Assembly (NCBI GenBank): GCA_009792885.1
Contig: WMCF01000016.1
Span: 9,223,062 to 9,287,061, forward strand
Source: Eremophila alpestris peregrina
Taxonomy: Eukaryota; Chordata; Aves; Passeriformes; Alaudidae
DNA length: 64,000 nucleotides
Reading direction: 5' to 3'
A program made the position numbers and the translations under genes. Of the stretch, positions 12,646 through 27,200 are shown piece by piece; within the stretch, counting starts at the first letter, position 1, and each line of letters begins with the position of its first letter. The notes beneath the pieces are model-generated. The model did not search any database and was not told the DNA's origin. It saw nothing but the letters and a program-made list of their open reading frames with translations.

Positions 12646-12664
12646 ATTTCTGCTTTCTACACAG
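12646..12664 (-). promoter_or_regulatory. SLC6A6: 5'UTR segment and splice acceptor of the ATG-containing exon
   Basis: On the minus strand a long U/C-rich tract ends in CTGTGTAG (AG at 12658-12657), then AAAGCAGAAAT leads to the ATG. A second AG lies at 12651-12650, so the exact acceptor is one of two closely spaced sites. The absence of a promoter-like sequence here, and the conserved SLC6A6 arrangement of a non-coding first exon, support an acceptor rather than a transcription start. Confidence 0.75.
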
Positions 12665-12675
12665 AAAAAGAAATT

Positions 12676-12692
12676 AAAAAAAAAAAAAAAAA
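12676..12692. repeat. A17 homopolymer (polypyrimidine tract on the SLC6A6 strand)
   Basis: This 17-base A run reads as U17 in the SLC6A6 pre-mRNA. It ends about 18 bases before the acceptor of the ATG exon and so probably serves as its polypyrimidine tract. Confidence 0.7.
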
Positions 12693-15600
12693 GAGGGGTA
12701 TATTAAACCAGTCTTTTCCAGCTGAGCTCTCTAACACTGCAAGAACTGTTTAGCCAAACTCATTCCATGCCAAACAGTGCTATTTATGAAACTGAGATAG
12801 GAAAACACCCCTGATGACTTCACTGATCAGGAGAGACAAAGTCCCTATGACCGTGTGGTCACCTGTCTGCAGCCAGAGCAGTGCAGAGCACGGTGAAGCT
12901 CTGGCACTGCTCCCTGCTGACCTGCTGCCTGCAGGGAAGGGGTGCCCCAGGAGCACTCCCCGTGCTGGCTCCTGCACGTGCTGCTCCTGGGCAAGCGTCT
13001 AACGCTGCTTCCATGCCCAAAAAAAAAGGTACAAATCACTGCATCTGGTTCCTTCTACAGCATTTATGTGAAATACAGAATAGTAAATATCACCTTTCCA
13101 GATAAAGCCTATTCTTCTACTACCCAATAACCTGAGCGATCCTATATTATTTATTGCCTGCAATTTCCATTCCCTGAAGTACTACAAACCTTTCAGAAAA
13201 CTATACATTCATAAAAACTGCAACGGAAAGTCATTTGTTCTAAACAGCCTTCAGGAACTGAAGGAATTTTTTCAGTTTATTCCATTTTCATAACTGCACT
13301 GTTTTCCCTTGACATTAATAAAGGGACAAAAATAAGCCTTTGTATTCAATTACTGTGAAATGCCCACCTATGCAACGGAACAGTTTGCTGAGAATGATGG
13401 CTCCTTAGTTAATTAAAGAGTCTGTGGCATAAGTAATATTAAATAATAGCTGGTTTATTATTTATAATTTATATATATAACTTATTATCAAAATAATAGA
13501 CTTTCAAAAATAGTAACAAAGAATTTTTCTAAAGAGTGCCTTTTAAACCAAGCCTTTCTAATGAAAACAATTTAGGAGTAACTTGTAGCTTTTATGTTAG
13601 CTGAGATCTCAGGCATATGCAGCCAATTCATTCCCCACATAACTCAAGTGACTTCAGCTGGATCTGACCAGATATTTTTGCACAGCGTGTTGATACTGAA
13701 ATTTTTACTAGAACCAGGCAAACCAGCAAGTTTATTCCAGACCACAACCATTCGCTGCTTACACATGTCATTATGAGGGCAGTCATAAAAAAATCAAGCT
13801 GCAGATTATCCAGTTTGATAGGTGCCAGCCTCCCCCATACCTGCACACTGATTTTGATCTCTAACCTGACTGAGCTCGTGGCAGTGACCCGAAGATTTGA
13901 GCTGACATTAGCTCTGCAGGAAGCTTTTAATCCAAAGGTGATTTTGAGATAGATATGCATCACTGTACCTGCAATGCTTTCCACTCACCACGGAAAGTTT
14001 CAGAGCACTGCCACAGAGCACAGCAGCTCCACGCTCTCCCCACTGGCACCCTGGTGGCCTTTGCAACAGCAGCTGCCTATCAGCCCGTGATCTAAAGAGG
14101 GACTTTAATCCCCACAATGTTAATCATTATGACTTTCTACTGGTTTTTAAACGAGGCCACTGGTGAGTGCACCGGGTGACACTGCAATTCCTTGTGATCA
14201 ACAGCAGAGAGAGCTCACAGAAGGAGAAAGGGAATCACAGGGTGATGGACCATCACCTCTGCAGGGGGATGAAGGCAGGACATATTCCACTAAAATATCT
14301 CCTGTTGGTAGAGGAGACATGGTATGAGATAAAGCAGTAATGGAATAAAAACGGTAGGGCCAGCTCTGTAAGGGCCTTTAGGTACTTAGTTGTTTTTGGA
14401 GCTTAAATCACAGTAGCTAACTTGAGTATCATGAATGGAGATTAATGGAGGTGCCTATAAAAGGGATTCACAGTAACGTTAACCTCCCTGAGACATCTGC
14501 ATCTCACACCAAGTCCCAAACAGGCACCATCCAGCACAAACCCCTGGAGTCCTCTCTTGAGGGAGAAAAAAAAAGTGGACACAATTGCTTTTCTTCAGAG
14601 CTGGTTGATGTCCTGCTCTCACTGCAACAGCTATCAGGTATGGAGAAAGCTCACTTTTGCTTTCTTTTGCTATTTGTGCTGCTTGAATCCCTATCTTTCA
14701 TCTTGCGGGAGCATGTCATAACCATCAGGCAACAGGCTATTCTGGGCTGAGGAATGGAGGGCATTTGGATCGTCTCATGGAAGCTGTTCTTCACAGGGGT
14801 TATTGAAACACTCATCAACAGAGGGAGAAAACATGCAGAAGAGAGAGGCTCACACCCAGTGTTTAGGACATGCTCTTGTTTTTCACACAATTTTTTTGGT
14901 GAACTAGTGGGACAGCCATAAACCTGCTTAAGAGGGCACAGAGATATATAGATTTGTAGATCACTGCACGATTAGGTTTGAAACAGGAGCTTAACCGCTC
15001 CCTGTGGAGACTGATACTGGAAATACCCCGAAAGAGAGCACTGGGAATACAGGCTCCCCTTATGTAAAAAAACCCTAAGCCACCTCTAAGATTAAAAACT
15101 CTTCAGGATTGCAATTTTTTGCAATCTACTTTTATCTTGTGACACAGAGTTCTTTATTTTTCTGCCAGCTCTAATCCTCTTGCCTGCGGATTTACTTTGA
15201 CCCAGGTGTTAGTCAGTTCTACCCAGAGTTTGCAAGGCAGACCAGTTGATTGTATTCGGTAAACCCTGACTCTCCCTGTGACAAGCTGATCACCCTGTGG
15301 TTTGTCCCAATTATTACCCCCACACAAAATGTGAAATGGTGCCTTTCCAGACTCTTTCTTTGCAACTGACTGGAACTGCATTATAAAAAGGGATTTCTAA
15401 TTTGTCTCAAGATACCCCATATTAATGGCTGTGCTTGAAAACTTAATTAGTAAGCATAAATTTTGCTTCAGCCTTAGCTGGAGTGTGATCTCTCCCTTAG
15501 TCCATGAACCCTCAAGGTCATGCTTGCTTTTGGGATCGTTTCAGTGGTTGGGTGGCAGGAGATGAGCCACCAAAACTTTGGTGCAAGTCACCAGCTCTCA

Positions 15601-18169
15601 GTTGTGGGGCACACTACCTATCCAAGGCTTGTCTAAAATTAGAAACAGCCCAGCTTTACTGTGTATAGACTTGCTATAAAATCCCAATTGTGTCTGGAGA
15701 GCCAGCAGCTGTGGCTGGCAGGCACGTACAGTCCACCAGTACCACAGGAACTGTCGCTAAGCAGCCACCTGGGACCGTGGTCCCAGCCCAAGTCACGTTC
15801 AAGGGATGTCAGATTTGTCCCCCTTTGCTGCCAACCATTGGTGTCCACCCAGCCATTCCCAATTACAGGAACTGTCTACAAAGGCTGCAAGGGTGGGGGG
15901 TACGGGCGATTCTCCCTGGCGAAGAAAAGCCAAGAAAAGTAAGTTTGTTTAGTGAAAGGCATTGTCTTTTTCCTTAATGGGGTTGGAGTTTCATTTCCTT
16001 TAGCTATGTCCCACTGGGTGAGGCTAAAATGGCTCTTAAGGGAAATAGTCTGACAGAGATGCTGAAACAATATGTTGTCACCGCCCAGGTCAGAACCAGA
16101 GAATAATAGGTTATTTTTACTGTATCACTTAGTGGGGATGGTATCCGAGATCTAAGTCCATCAGACTCCCCCAAGGAAATATATTGTGAAAAAAATGCTC
16201 TTACAACCACATAGTCCAAAAGGAGCCATCCAAGTCCGAGGCATATGTCTGCCTCCCAGAGACACACGTCTGCCTTCCAGGAGCCACATCTGACTGTGAG
16301 AGTACCCCCTCCAGGAAGCTTCAGATGGCCCCAGGAAACTTTGGCTTCATCTGATGAACTCAATATGGATAAACAAAAAGCAGCAGTCAAGCCTGCTATT
16401 TATGGTGTGCCCCTAGGCTGAGCCCAGTCACACTGCAAGAGCCTGATCCGAAAGCAAAGGGAGGAAAAACATCCAGATTGGGCCAGGCCCAGAACTGCTG
16501 TCACACAGCCTGGTACAAACCCTCATTAACTGAGGATGGAGTAATCAATTATCAAATCGATGCTGGTAAAATATGGAAAAATAGAACCGGGGATCAAGCA
16601 TGGGCACTTTGCACTTCTCAAGTATCTGCTCCCTGGTGCTGCCAGGAGGAGAGTCTCGTGTCTGTCCCTGGCACAAATTCCCTCAGGTGAAATACCCTGC
16701 AATGACCCAGGCTCTCTTGCTGCCCTCCATAACTGATCAGTCTTTGGTGCACAGGTGAAAATACCATGAGACCAGCCATAAGAGGAGTGCTTTCACAGCC
16801 AGCTCAGCTTGGGCCTTCCCCTGGGCTACAGCTATCAGATCTTCACACGTAGAGCCTCCACCTCAGATAACCCATACCCTTTAAAAAACATACTGGCATT
16901 GAAATGTAATCCCTCATAACATGCAAAAAAATGAGGGGTAGTGGAAGGGGGAGGTGCTGCGCAGAGGGGGCAGACAGTGAGCAATGCCATGAGGGAAGGG
17001 TGCCAGCACAGCCAGGACCTGCTGGTTGTCAGAACAGACACAGCTCCCCATACTGCTGAACCACTGCCCTTTTTTTGACAGACAGCCCATGGATTATACA
17101 TCTGAAAATACACTGTGCTCAGTTTCTGCTTTGGGATTACAGTAATGATCCCCTCCAAGCTTCTTACAGGCAAAGACAAGTGACCAATGCACAGCAGCAC
17201 CTTCCAGGAGGAGCCTTGAGGACAAATCCAGTGTGGATGCCACCTCATGTAATAGTCATTAAAAATCAAATCTTTCGAACAGTGTTTTTCCAAATGCTGA
17301 TGGAAATGGGAAAATCAAAGTCTGCCTGTACACACAGATACATGTTTGTAAATATTTACACATGCTAAAATGCATGCCCTGTCTTGCATCTGAACACCAG
17401 AAACCACAGCAAAGAAGATACTCCTTTTTTGGCCAGTGCATATAAACTTTGATTAAAGATTCAACATACTGAATTGTTGACTAGAATGGTAATAGAATGT
17501 GTTTTCTTCTAGCTTCTTTTTCTGTTAGAAAACTAAAAGCAAAGTACACATTCAGAGTGTCTTTGACCTTGATTGGAATGACTGTATGGCTGTACCACTG
17601 AGTTTATGCACTATTTTTGCAGTGTGATGTGTATCATCATTACTTCTGCTTTCAAGGACCCTTCTCTACCAAGTTTAGTCTGTGCAGACTGTATATCTCA
17701 AGCTTCTCAGTGCTCTCTCATCCTTTTCTGCCTCAATGACTTTTGAAGACATCAGTTTACCACATTATAATTATTTTTTCTAACCCTGTTTAAGCTCACT
17801 CCCTCTTTAGACAGTGCCATCTCTCTCATTTTTCTGTCATTTATTTTGTATCCTGCAAATTGAAGTCAGCATTCCTTTAAAAACAGAGCTTTCCTAGAAC
17901 TGCCAATCTATTTGTGGGTTGGCTCTTTTCAAAAATTATTATTTTACATTCACATTCATGAATATTTCAAAATTAGATGCCCCAATTGCTGGATCAGAGC
18001 TGGTCTTCAAATAAGCAGCTTCCACTTTCATTGAGAGCAATGGAAAAACTGCTATTGATTTCAACAGTAGTAGGATTAGGTCCCAAATAAAACTGCATTT
18101 ATTATGTTTGGCTCATTTCCTAGGATTACTTGGAACTTTGAAAGCTGTAATTCTTGATGTTGACAGCTC

Positions 18170-18185
18170 TCCCTCCCTCCCTCCC
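18170..18185. repeat. (CCCT)n short microsatellite
   Basis: Four tandem tetranucleotide units in the SLC6A6 first intron. Confidence 0.8.
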
Positions 18186-20773
18186 AGGGCAGTGTGGTTA
18201 AGCCAATCGATACATGATTAAAATAAACAGCCCCTTGATCAAACTCATGGCTTTGGTGCAAGTCTTTCTGACCTGGAGGAAAAAAAGCCCTTATGTCTCC
18301 CAGCCCCACCAGTATCCAAGGAGCACCTGACTTCACTTATTTTCCCTAATTCATATCCAAGTTCATTCTGCTTCATTGAACAAGATACCCACGATTTCTG
18401 AAAAACAATACCACTCCCTTTACTGCACACACTGCCTCTCTTCCTCTTCAAAAGTGCCTCTAAAAATTCCCTAAACTACCACTCACTGTTCTGTCTTTAC
18501 TGGACTCCTCTTTTTCTGTATACTTTTCCCAAGGTTTGGGTTGTTATTTAAACCCTAGAATCCATTTGTCCTTTCTTCTTTCTCAGCTTTTGCTACAGCT
18601 TTCTCCATCTCCCTTCTCACTTCATCATTTCCTTTTCTTTCACTGTGATGCTTTTTTTAGTCTTCTAAGATTGACTGCAAAATCTGCTACTGAAAATTTT
18701 CTGGGAGCAAAATGAATTTCTTTATAAAGCTGAAGCCTACTCTGAAAGAAAAGCCCAGGGCTTAATGCAATTTCTTTTTCATCAGTTGTGGTCTGGACAA
18801 AAGGTATCTTTTTTCCCTACGTGCTTTTTTTTCTTGCTGCTGTTTCCATTCATGCTCTTCAAATGTTTAAAATAGGCACCATGTCACAGCACTGAGCTGT
18901 TATAAAATCCTGCATCTTTGCTCAAATTTCAGCAGCAGAAAATCTGCAGTCACATAATACTCTAGATGCTCATTTTGTTCTACTTATTTATGTCAAAGAA
19001 CAAAGCAGTTACAACTAAACCCAGCACAGGAGGAAATGAAAAACCCCTTTTCTGTTGTGTGGGGTGGAAAGGAGGAAAATGAATACCCACAAATTCCAAA
19101 GGATTTCAGAGGGAATATGACCCTGGCCCTAAACAGGGGCTGAAGCAAGGATGATGCTCCCCAGCCTCAGGGATGGAGCCTGATCCCCAGGGAGATGGCA
19201 CAGGGCAGTTGTGGCAGCCAGTGGGGAAGAGCACGGGTTCAGAGAAGGAGAGGTGTGGCACACTGAGTCACACTGGTTATGAGTCAGTTCTACAGAAATC
19301 CCCTGTGGGCACAGTGTCTCCTGCATGTGTGAAACCAAGTGTCCTGCCTGGGGAGCCATGGTGCTTCTGCTCTGCCCCCTCCTCAGAGAAGCAAGCACAG
19401 GGGGTGCTCTTGCAAAGACAACCAAGGGGAAGGAGCAGGGGGTTATCAGAGGCAGAGAGACTGAGGGGAAACTGCTCATCCTTTGCACATTCTGCTGGTA
19501 ACTCTGTGCAGGAGAACAACCAGTTCTTGGGTTTGTTCACATGAAGCCAACTCTGACCCAGTTTAATGCCTCTGGGTGTGCCAGCTCACAGCCTCCTGAC
19601 TGTCAACAGGCTGGAAAGAAGCACCAGCTTCCCACTGCCATCCCTGCCTGCTCCCTCTGCTCTACCAGCTCAGCCACTGTGGAAGTGGAAAACCATTACT
19701 TTACTGGGTGACACTACCTCTTAAGGACTTTGTCCTCATGAGAGGGCCCTTAACAAAATGCATTCTATCCATGTGGTGTAGCAAGTTGATGGCTTTCCAA
19801 GCAAGATGGGCATTGTTGAAGAAGATTCAACAAGCTGGGCACATCCTCAACTCTTCAGCCTCCTTGTACCCTGAAGTTACACAGCTTTTGACCAAGGGAA
19901 CAAGCATTGTCATATTTTGTTTTCAATTCTGAAGGTCTGATTCTGAGTGGATTGCAATTCCCTATCAGACCCTGGTGTCAATTAAATAAGTTCTATTACC
20001 ACAAATAAACCACATCAAAATCAATTAAGGGATGTCCTTCATCCTGCTATCAAAAAAGGCAAACCCCCTAAAGCTCACAAAGCTTATGAACTCAAACAGT
20101 CACTGGTGTGCACTGTGCCTATTGAATTTTTTGCATGTGATTAATAGTGTATTGATCCTATGTGACACTTTTGCAAGGCACTTGCAACACATGATAATGT
20201 CAGACAGCAATTTCCATGCTACAATAATGGAGCACTGTGCAGGGAAGAGAAACAATAAAGTAGTCATTTAGTGAGGCAAATGTGCAATAAAACATATGAA
20301 TTCATTATTTAAAAGTAATTTTTTCTTGGGGATAAATAATTTCACTCTCACCTTTCTTTCACACTAATTCTAAATTCAGCCTTCCATTAGCTGAGTTTAC
20401 CAATGCTAATGTTCAGGGCTTTCTCACAATTGAGGAGTACTGTACTTTTTCATTATGCTTTTCTAACTAAGTAAAAAGCAGATTACACATTTTTGGGAAA
20501 AAAGTAGAGCCTTTTATACCCAGCAATGGCTTTGATCAGCTGTTGCCATATCTGCCTAGGCCACCTCCACACAAAGCTGGAGTTGTGTTTTTACTGCCTC
20601 TATCCATTCACCTTAAACAATGACTAAGGACAGACTTCTATCCCACCTGTGGCAGCTGTACAAACACATCATACAGTGCCTTACTCCCAGAAATCTAGAT
20701 CCCCACACCATCAGTGGAAGGGAACAATCCTTTCTTCTCCTTTGTTCCCGTGCCCCATCTGCCCAACACCTGA

Positions 20774-20789
20774 TTTTTTTTTTTTTTTT
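20774..20789. repeat. T16 homopolymer
   Basis: A run of 16 T followed by CTAG on the + strand. It resembles an acceptor tract, but no exon evidence follows. Confidence 0.9.
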
Positions 20790-23700
20790 CTAGAACACAT
20801 TAATGGAAGGAAGAGTTGTGCAACAGGGCACCGTGGGTGGAAAGCAGCCAGGCAGCCTGTACAGGGAAGCAGCTATTACACGCACGCGATCCGCAGTGTT
20901 AGTGCCATTACAGGGCTATAAAACCTGAGCAGCTTACAAAGCCCTGAGGGCTGGGCCACCAGCACTAAAACTTAATGGTGAGAGTGAGCTACTCCTGATT
21001 TTAGCCTTGACTTCTCCTCCATGCTGGCAGTAAATATCAGCAAAAAAAAGACTCGGTGACAGAAATGAGCTGTAATTTTTTAAGAAGTGGAGTATCAACC
21101 CTCTGCTGATGAACTGGGTGACTGGGGTGCTCTGCCAGGGCACCTCCGCTCACAAGCCTTCAGCCACAGAAATTTCCTAAGCACCCTGAGGTTTAATTTT
21201 CAATTTACTGTTGTTGTTTTCTTTCCTTCAAGCAGAAGGAAAAAAAAAAAGGAACAAAAACTGTAGGCATATGAAGTTTCGCACAGGAAATGAAATTGAA
21301 ACCACTGACACGGCAGCACAGGCAGGAGAGATGCAAAAAGAAGAAGTGGCAAAGCTGATGAACAAGCTCAGGGAGAGCACAACTTTGCAAAGCAGGTCGG
21401 TGAAACATAGATTTTCACACACACAAAAAAGTGAAGCTCTGTAGACACTATGATATTTATTTGCTCTCCTGCAGCTGGTGCCAGGTGCTGGCTTGCACGG
21501 CTGGACAATGGCATGTTTTGTTTAATCCCAGAACAGCCTTGGCTCTGTCTCCAGCTGCAGCTCCGTCCTCTCAATTTCCCTGGCTGCCCAGAGCCACTCA
21601 CTGTGCTCCTGGAAGGCATTTGAGAAAGAATACCACTAGGTCCCATAGGCCTTGCAATGGGCATTATTGGATTAAAAAAAATCACTGATTTGATCACTGC
21701 CCATCTGCTTTGAAGTTCTGAGTTGCAAACAGAACCTTTCGTACTGACCACTAAACCACTGTGCTTTTAAATACCATGTGATTCAGACTGATTCCCAACC
21801 AGAGGTGTATTTTCAGTTCAGTTTTGCCATGGCTCTCTGACATTTGCTTTCACAGACCGAGAGCTGCGCTCATTTTTATGTCAAGAGATATGAAAACCAA
21901 ACAGTGCCAGAACAAATACTTCACTTTTCCAAGGAAGCTAACACATAAACCACTTCTGCATACCACGGTCTGCAAAGTGCAGAGCACACACCAAGCAGAA
22001 ACAAATCCCTGGGCCCACACACTACTGGGACAAAAGCCCCACAGAATTTACTTCTCAAAGTGCTGCCTCTGAAGGGAATTGTTATTAGAGCTGACTCCAA
22101 TACAAGACACAAGTATCTGCAGTCCCACCTTCATACCAGGGTCAATCCCACAGGCTACAGGTACTTGTTTGCTTGTTTTTCTGTTGGCTTTTGCAGGTAA
22201 GCTTCCCCAAATATAACATGACAATATGTGAACAGCCTGAGTATTTTTCTCCATCTCTTCTTGCCTTTTCAAACAAATACTAGCTGATGGTTTCATTGCA
22301 GGTTGCTTTTATGGTCCTATCCTAACTACTATAAGCTGAACTTACTCCTGTAAACAGCTGAGGATTTTTCTTAGTGCAATTTCATCGTTGCAAACACACT
22401 TAAATAGGATATCAAGATGGCACATTAACTTTAGTATCTAAAGCTGCCTTCATCATGATTACAATTATTTTTCACTACTTGGTTTTCTTATGCAAAAGTT
22501 AATAATGGACAGGTGGGAAATCATTTGCAGTTCCACTATAAACAACAGGCACCTGACAAACAGCTGAGATAGCAACAAAAACACTTCACATGCAAACTAA
22601 TGACAGAAGTGAGATATCTCCTTTGGTTAACTTGTCTGAATTTTTGGTGGTGACCTGTACAAGAACTATATGAACTTGTGATAGCTTTACAAAAGGAGAA
22701 ATCACCTACGTGATCCAAAGTCAGATGTACTGCTTGAAGTTCCACATTTGGATGCTATCTGTCCATGAAATTTGACTTGTAACCTACTGCTTGTGTATTG
22801 CACAAAGAGCAGAGGAGAAAGGAACTTCAACCCTACTGAGCAACAATATCTTCCATTACTATATTCCCTCTACCTGGCACAAAACCCTTTTCACACTTGA
22901 AAGAGCAGTACTCTCCATCATTTAAGCAGGATCTGTATGAGGTGAGAGCATTTATGTGGTTACAGAAAAGGGAGGGCAGCAATGAAAGCAATTCTATCCT
23001 GTTAAATCTTGATTTTAGAATCCTGCCTTGTATAAAAGGGGACAACAAAAACCTTTGGTTGCTCATATTTCGTCTTTCTTCACTATGGTAGCCCCATTTG
23101 TAAACTTTACTTTTGATAGAACCTGATGGGAAATCAGATGCTTGCATAAGCAATATAACTTCTTGTTGATAAACTAGAGAGACAGAGAAAAAGCACCTTA
23201 TCTCATCAGACTTGAAATAGAAACCCTATGAAATATTCCCATTTCTTTTCTTCAGCAAGGGAGTTTCTGAAGGGGCTTTTTTTGCCCTATGATAGTTACA
23301 TCATTGTTTAAAACCCCCTAGGCTGACATGGTGAATCTGAGTGTGATGTTGCTTTCTCTCAGCACAATTAAAATAGCACTGTTCTGACAGAGGGCGTTTT
23401 TTGGCTAACATATGGGCCAACCATGAAAATTTTGCTGCCCAATGGAGCTCACAGATGCCCCTGTGCACGTCCCAGCTTTCTGGCAGACAGCTGCAGGGCT
23501 GGGAGGGCCCTGAGCTGAGGAGCAGATGCTCTGTGCAGCATTAACTCCCTCACGTGGTTACGGCCGCATGAGGAAACCAGCACGTAACGGCCCAGAGAGG
23601 GCAGTTTGTGACTCACTAAATCCTAAATACCCCAAAGCTCTCTTCAGGGCTGCTAGAAAATGAGATTTGTCACTGAAAAGGAAAAAGAAAAAGGTTTGTT

Positions 23701-24036
23701 TTTAAATACTTTTCATCCTGATATAATGATGCTTTAAACTCTTCAGTTGATAACTTCAATTGGAACTTACTGAAGATTTGATGGGAACTCAAGTGAAATC
23801 CTGTTACAAATGCCAAATAATTTCAGAGATACCCAAATTTCACTTACTAATCTCATCTGAGGTCAGCATTTACATCTTGATATTTTTCCCACGTAAGTAA
23901 AACCTCTGTCACCTCACTGATGTTCAGGAGGTTGCTCCTGTTCTGTGCAGGTATGAATGAGAGTGATAACAACAGGGAGTGAGGAGTTAATGACATGCAC
24001 TATGGCTGAATCAGTACAGGAAGTGGGTATTAAACA

Positions 24037-24222
24037 GAACCATAAAGTAATTCAGGTTAGAAGGGATTTCTGGAGGTCACATAGCCCAGCCTCCTGCTCA
24101 AAGAAGGGCCAATATCAAAATCAGACTGGCTTGCTGATGGCCTTATCTGGTCAAGCTCTAGCCAAGAGTGGAGACAGCACAACCCCTGGGCAACTCGTCC
24201 CACTGCTTCACCCTGCTCAGGA
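24037..24222 (-). mobile_element. CR1 LINE fragment (3' end region, antisense to + strand)
   Basis: The + strand shows the characteristic order of the complement of CR1 3' ends: CATAAAGTAATTCAGGTTAG, then a block about dividing GGATTTCTGGAGGTCA, then CCTCCTGCTCAAAG, then a CAACCCCTGGGCAACTCGTC stretch and CACTGCTTCACCCT. In active CR1 copies these are read from the other strand, ending in ATTCTATG-type repeats, so the element is on the minus strand. It is 5'-truncated, as is normal for CR1, and moderately diverged. It lies in the SLC6A6 first intron, in the same orientation as the gene. Confidence 0.85.
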
Positions 24223-27200
24223 TCAACATTTATTCCATATAAACAATCTGAATGCCTATTGGACAGAGAAAGAGGATGAGGAGGAAAAGGGTGAGGAGGA
24301 TTAATACAGAAGGACAAGACGATACCAAATGGAAGATCACTCTTCAGGTACTGCACACATACAATACACACACAATACAAGCAAAAGCTACTGAGGGAGT
24401 GGGCAGTGAGTGACAAATGGGTAAGCTCCAGGTTAACTACAAAACAAGCAACAGTCCCTGGTGGCAGCATATCAGACAATACCCTTTTAATTGTCAGAGT
24501 AAAACATATTCCTTTAAGAAAACCAAACAAAAAGCCCTACTGAGTGCTTCAGTGCATGCCAAGCAATTATTGCTTTCCACAATGTGTCCTGTGACTCACT
24601 GTGCCACAATGAACTGGCATATGGTGCTCATTCAGGGTGTATAACTCACACATTAGCTCTGAAGAGCTAATAGTTACTTGGACTCCAGTTAATTTTGGGG
24701 GTTTTAATTTCCCCATGGCAATGCAATAAATGTCATGCTTATTATTGTATTATTATTATTTAAAAAAATGTTTTTAGTGGCAGGCAAGTGTCATTAACGC
24801 CTCAAATCTCTTGTATGCAATGAAAATCAATTCAGGCAAACTCTGGCATGCGAAAGCACATAAATAATTGGTAAATACTACCTGTGGTCTTCTGGTTCCA
24901 GATTTGACTGATGCCAAGAGCAATCAACTCCTTTTTGGCTGCAAAGGATAGGAGGGCACTCAGTACCTTGCAGAAGGCACTCAGTACTTGGCAAAAATCA
25001 AGCTTTCTGTGTGCCAGCTCCCCATGAAAGAGCAAACCTTGAAGCACGTGCAACAGAAAAGGTTCTCTTCTCTTGCAAGGGAAGGCAATCTCCTAGAGAG
25101 ACACAGAGCCAGCTCTCTGTAGGGTGTCAAATACTCTTCTGGGCTGGAAAGGGGACACTTTCTCTTATGAAAGGAGACATAAAATGTAACAAAGCTTCTC
25201 TCTATGAGTGAGTCTGCCCAAGAGCAGTAGACTAGAAATCCAATTTTTATCACAAAGAAAACATCAAAGATGCTTAAAGGCAGGGACTAAGTAATGGCAG
25301 AATAAACTGTATGCAATTACAAGAAAATTCTTCTCCTGTAATCAAGATGCCCCAAATGCATCATGAGTTGTGAGTACAATCAAGAAAACATGGCTTCAAG
25401 AGTGCTAATGGAGCTCTCCACCATACCCAGATGATTTAATGGGGTAAGAATCCTGCTGAGGTAACGTCTACTTAACGCTTGTATACATTTGACAGAAGTA
25501 CACTGAAGCCAGTGCTATTCATTAGAAAAAGTGGATCAGAAAGATGGAAGTGTTGAATTCAGATTTTGTCCATGTAGGGACTCAGAGCTTCAGCAGAAGT
25601 GCAATGGGGTTGAAGGTCAGCAGGGCCGATTCCGGAAAAAGGGAGCTTGACTTTTGACATAATTTACACCATAAAGCAATAGCATTGCTACTGGAATCAA
25701 CAAAACTATGCTGGCATAAATCAATTGAGAATTATACCCTGAATTGGTATGTCTTTGAGCTCATTTCACAGGTATCAAACAACATTAACATCTCAAATGT
25801 GACTTGGAAGGCAAAACATAAACACTTCAGCCTAAAGCTGTACTGCTCCTGATCCCCAAGGATGCAATTATTCCTTTGGTGGTTTCCTGTACAGACCAAA
25901 TGCAATGATTACCAATACAAATATTTTTCCCTGTGTTTTTGCTTCACAAAATGTAAAGTTGGACTGTGTCATCTCAGGTGTTCTCTTTAGCATTTAACAC
26001 AACAGTGATGGAAGAATATGACCATGACTTTACCAGGAATGGCAATGGGAAAGAAGGACCTGCACTGCCTATTTCCTCACCTTGAATCTCCTGAACTGTT
26101 TAGTTGAGTGGGAAATAGCTGAAATTTTGACTGAACCAAGACTCGCAGCATTATTCCTGCACTTTTTTGTTACTGCTCTGTAGTTTCTTTGCTAATGGTA
26201 ACAATATATTCCCCATCTCCTCATAAATACCTTTGATTTATTAAAATATTTGTTGCATCTCACTCAGTTACCTCCCTCTAGGAATGTATTCGAGAAAGGG
26301 CAAAAGTACATACAAATTAAGTAGGCTCAGGCCTTTTCCCAGTCAAAAGTCATATTCATCTATGCAGAAATGTCAAAGTCTTCATTTCACCCACAGAGAT
26401 ATTATGTAATAACCACCTTCTCCTCAATGCAAAGACCCTCCTGCCAGAGAAAGAAATGCTGCCCTTGTCCAGATCCCAAATGTTCATTTTCTTGCTGGCT
26501 AATTCATGACAGTGTTAGCTAGATTTTCATTATAGAGTATTATTTCTAGCTGCTGTTTTCATGAAGCAGCCGTAATAAATAAGTGAGATTTATGTTCCTT
26601 TTTAAATTGCTTGAAATAATTAATGTTGTTAAATTTAGACTCTGAAAGAATCTACTGATTTTTCTATTTTTTAATAAATACAGAAGCTACAAAGCAATCT
26701 CCCAGCACCAGTCAGGCCTGGGTCAGAATAGCATGCATGCCATATAGCAGCCAAAATGTGTTTCAGATGAGGAAATAATCTAAGTTCTCCAAACAGTCTT
26801 TCAAAATAAATGATGATTGTGCTGAATAAAATGTTTTAACAACTGCACTGTGTGCTATTTTTCTCCAGCCTAAATGCAGACAGGACTTTATTTTATTCCT
26901 GTTCTGGTCTGCACAGGTACAAATGGGCACCCTGGATGTGGATCATGAGCTCAATGGAAAGCAAGATCAATACTGAGACCCAGGTCCAGACCAGAATTTT
27001 GCAGCTGCTGCCTACCTTGATTTATGCTGCATCTAAAAGCTCTAACCCATGTCAGACATTCAGATACCAAACTCAGAGCTTGTGGTTTGCCCTCATCTCT
27101 GCATCATTTACTTTTTCCACTCATTGCCCCTCAACCACAGCTTGCTGTATTGACAGTCCAGACACTTATTCTAAATAAGTAAACACGGTGCCCTCTCCAT

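Noticed and set aside
24057..24530. 157-codon open frame on the minus strand
   Set aside because: Part of it is the CR1 3' region, which is non-coding; the rest is intronic sequence.
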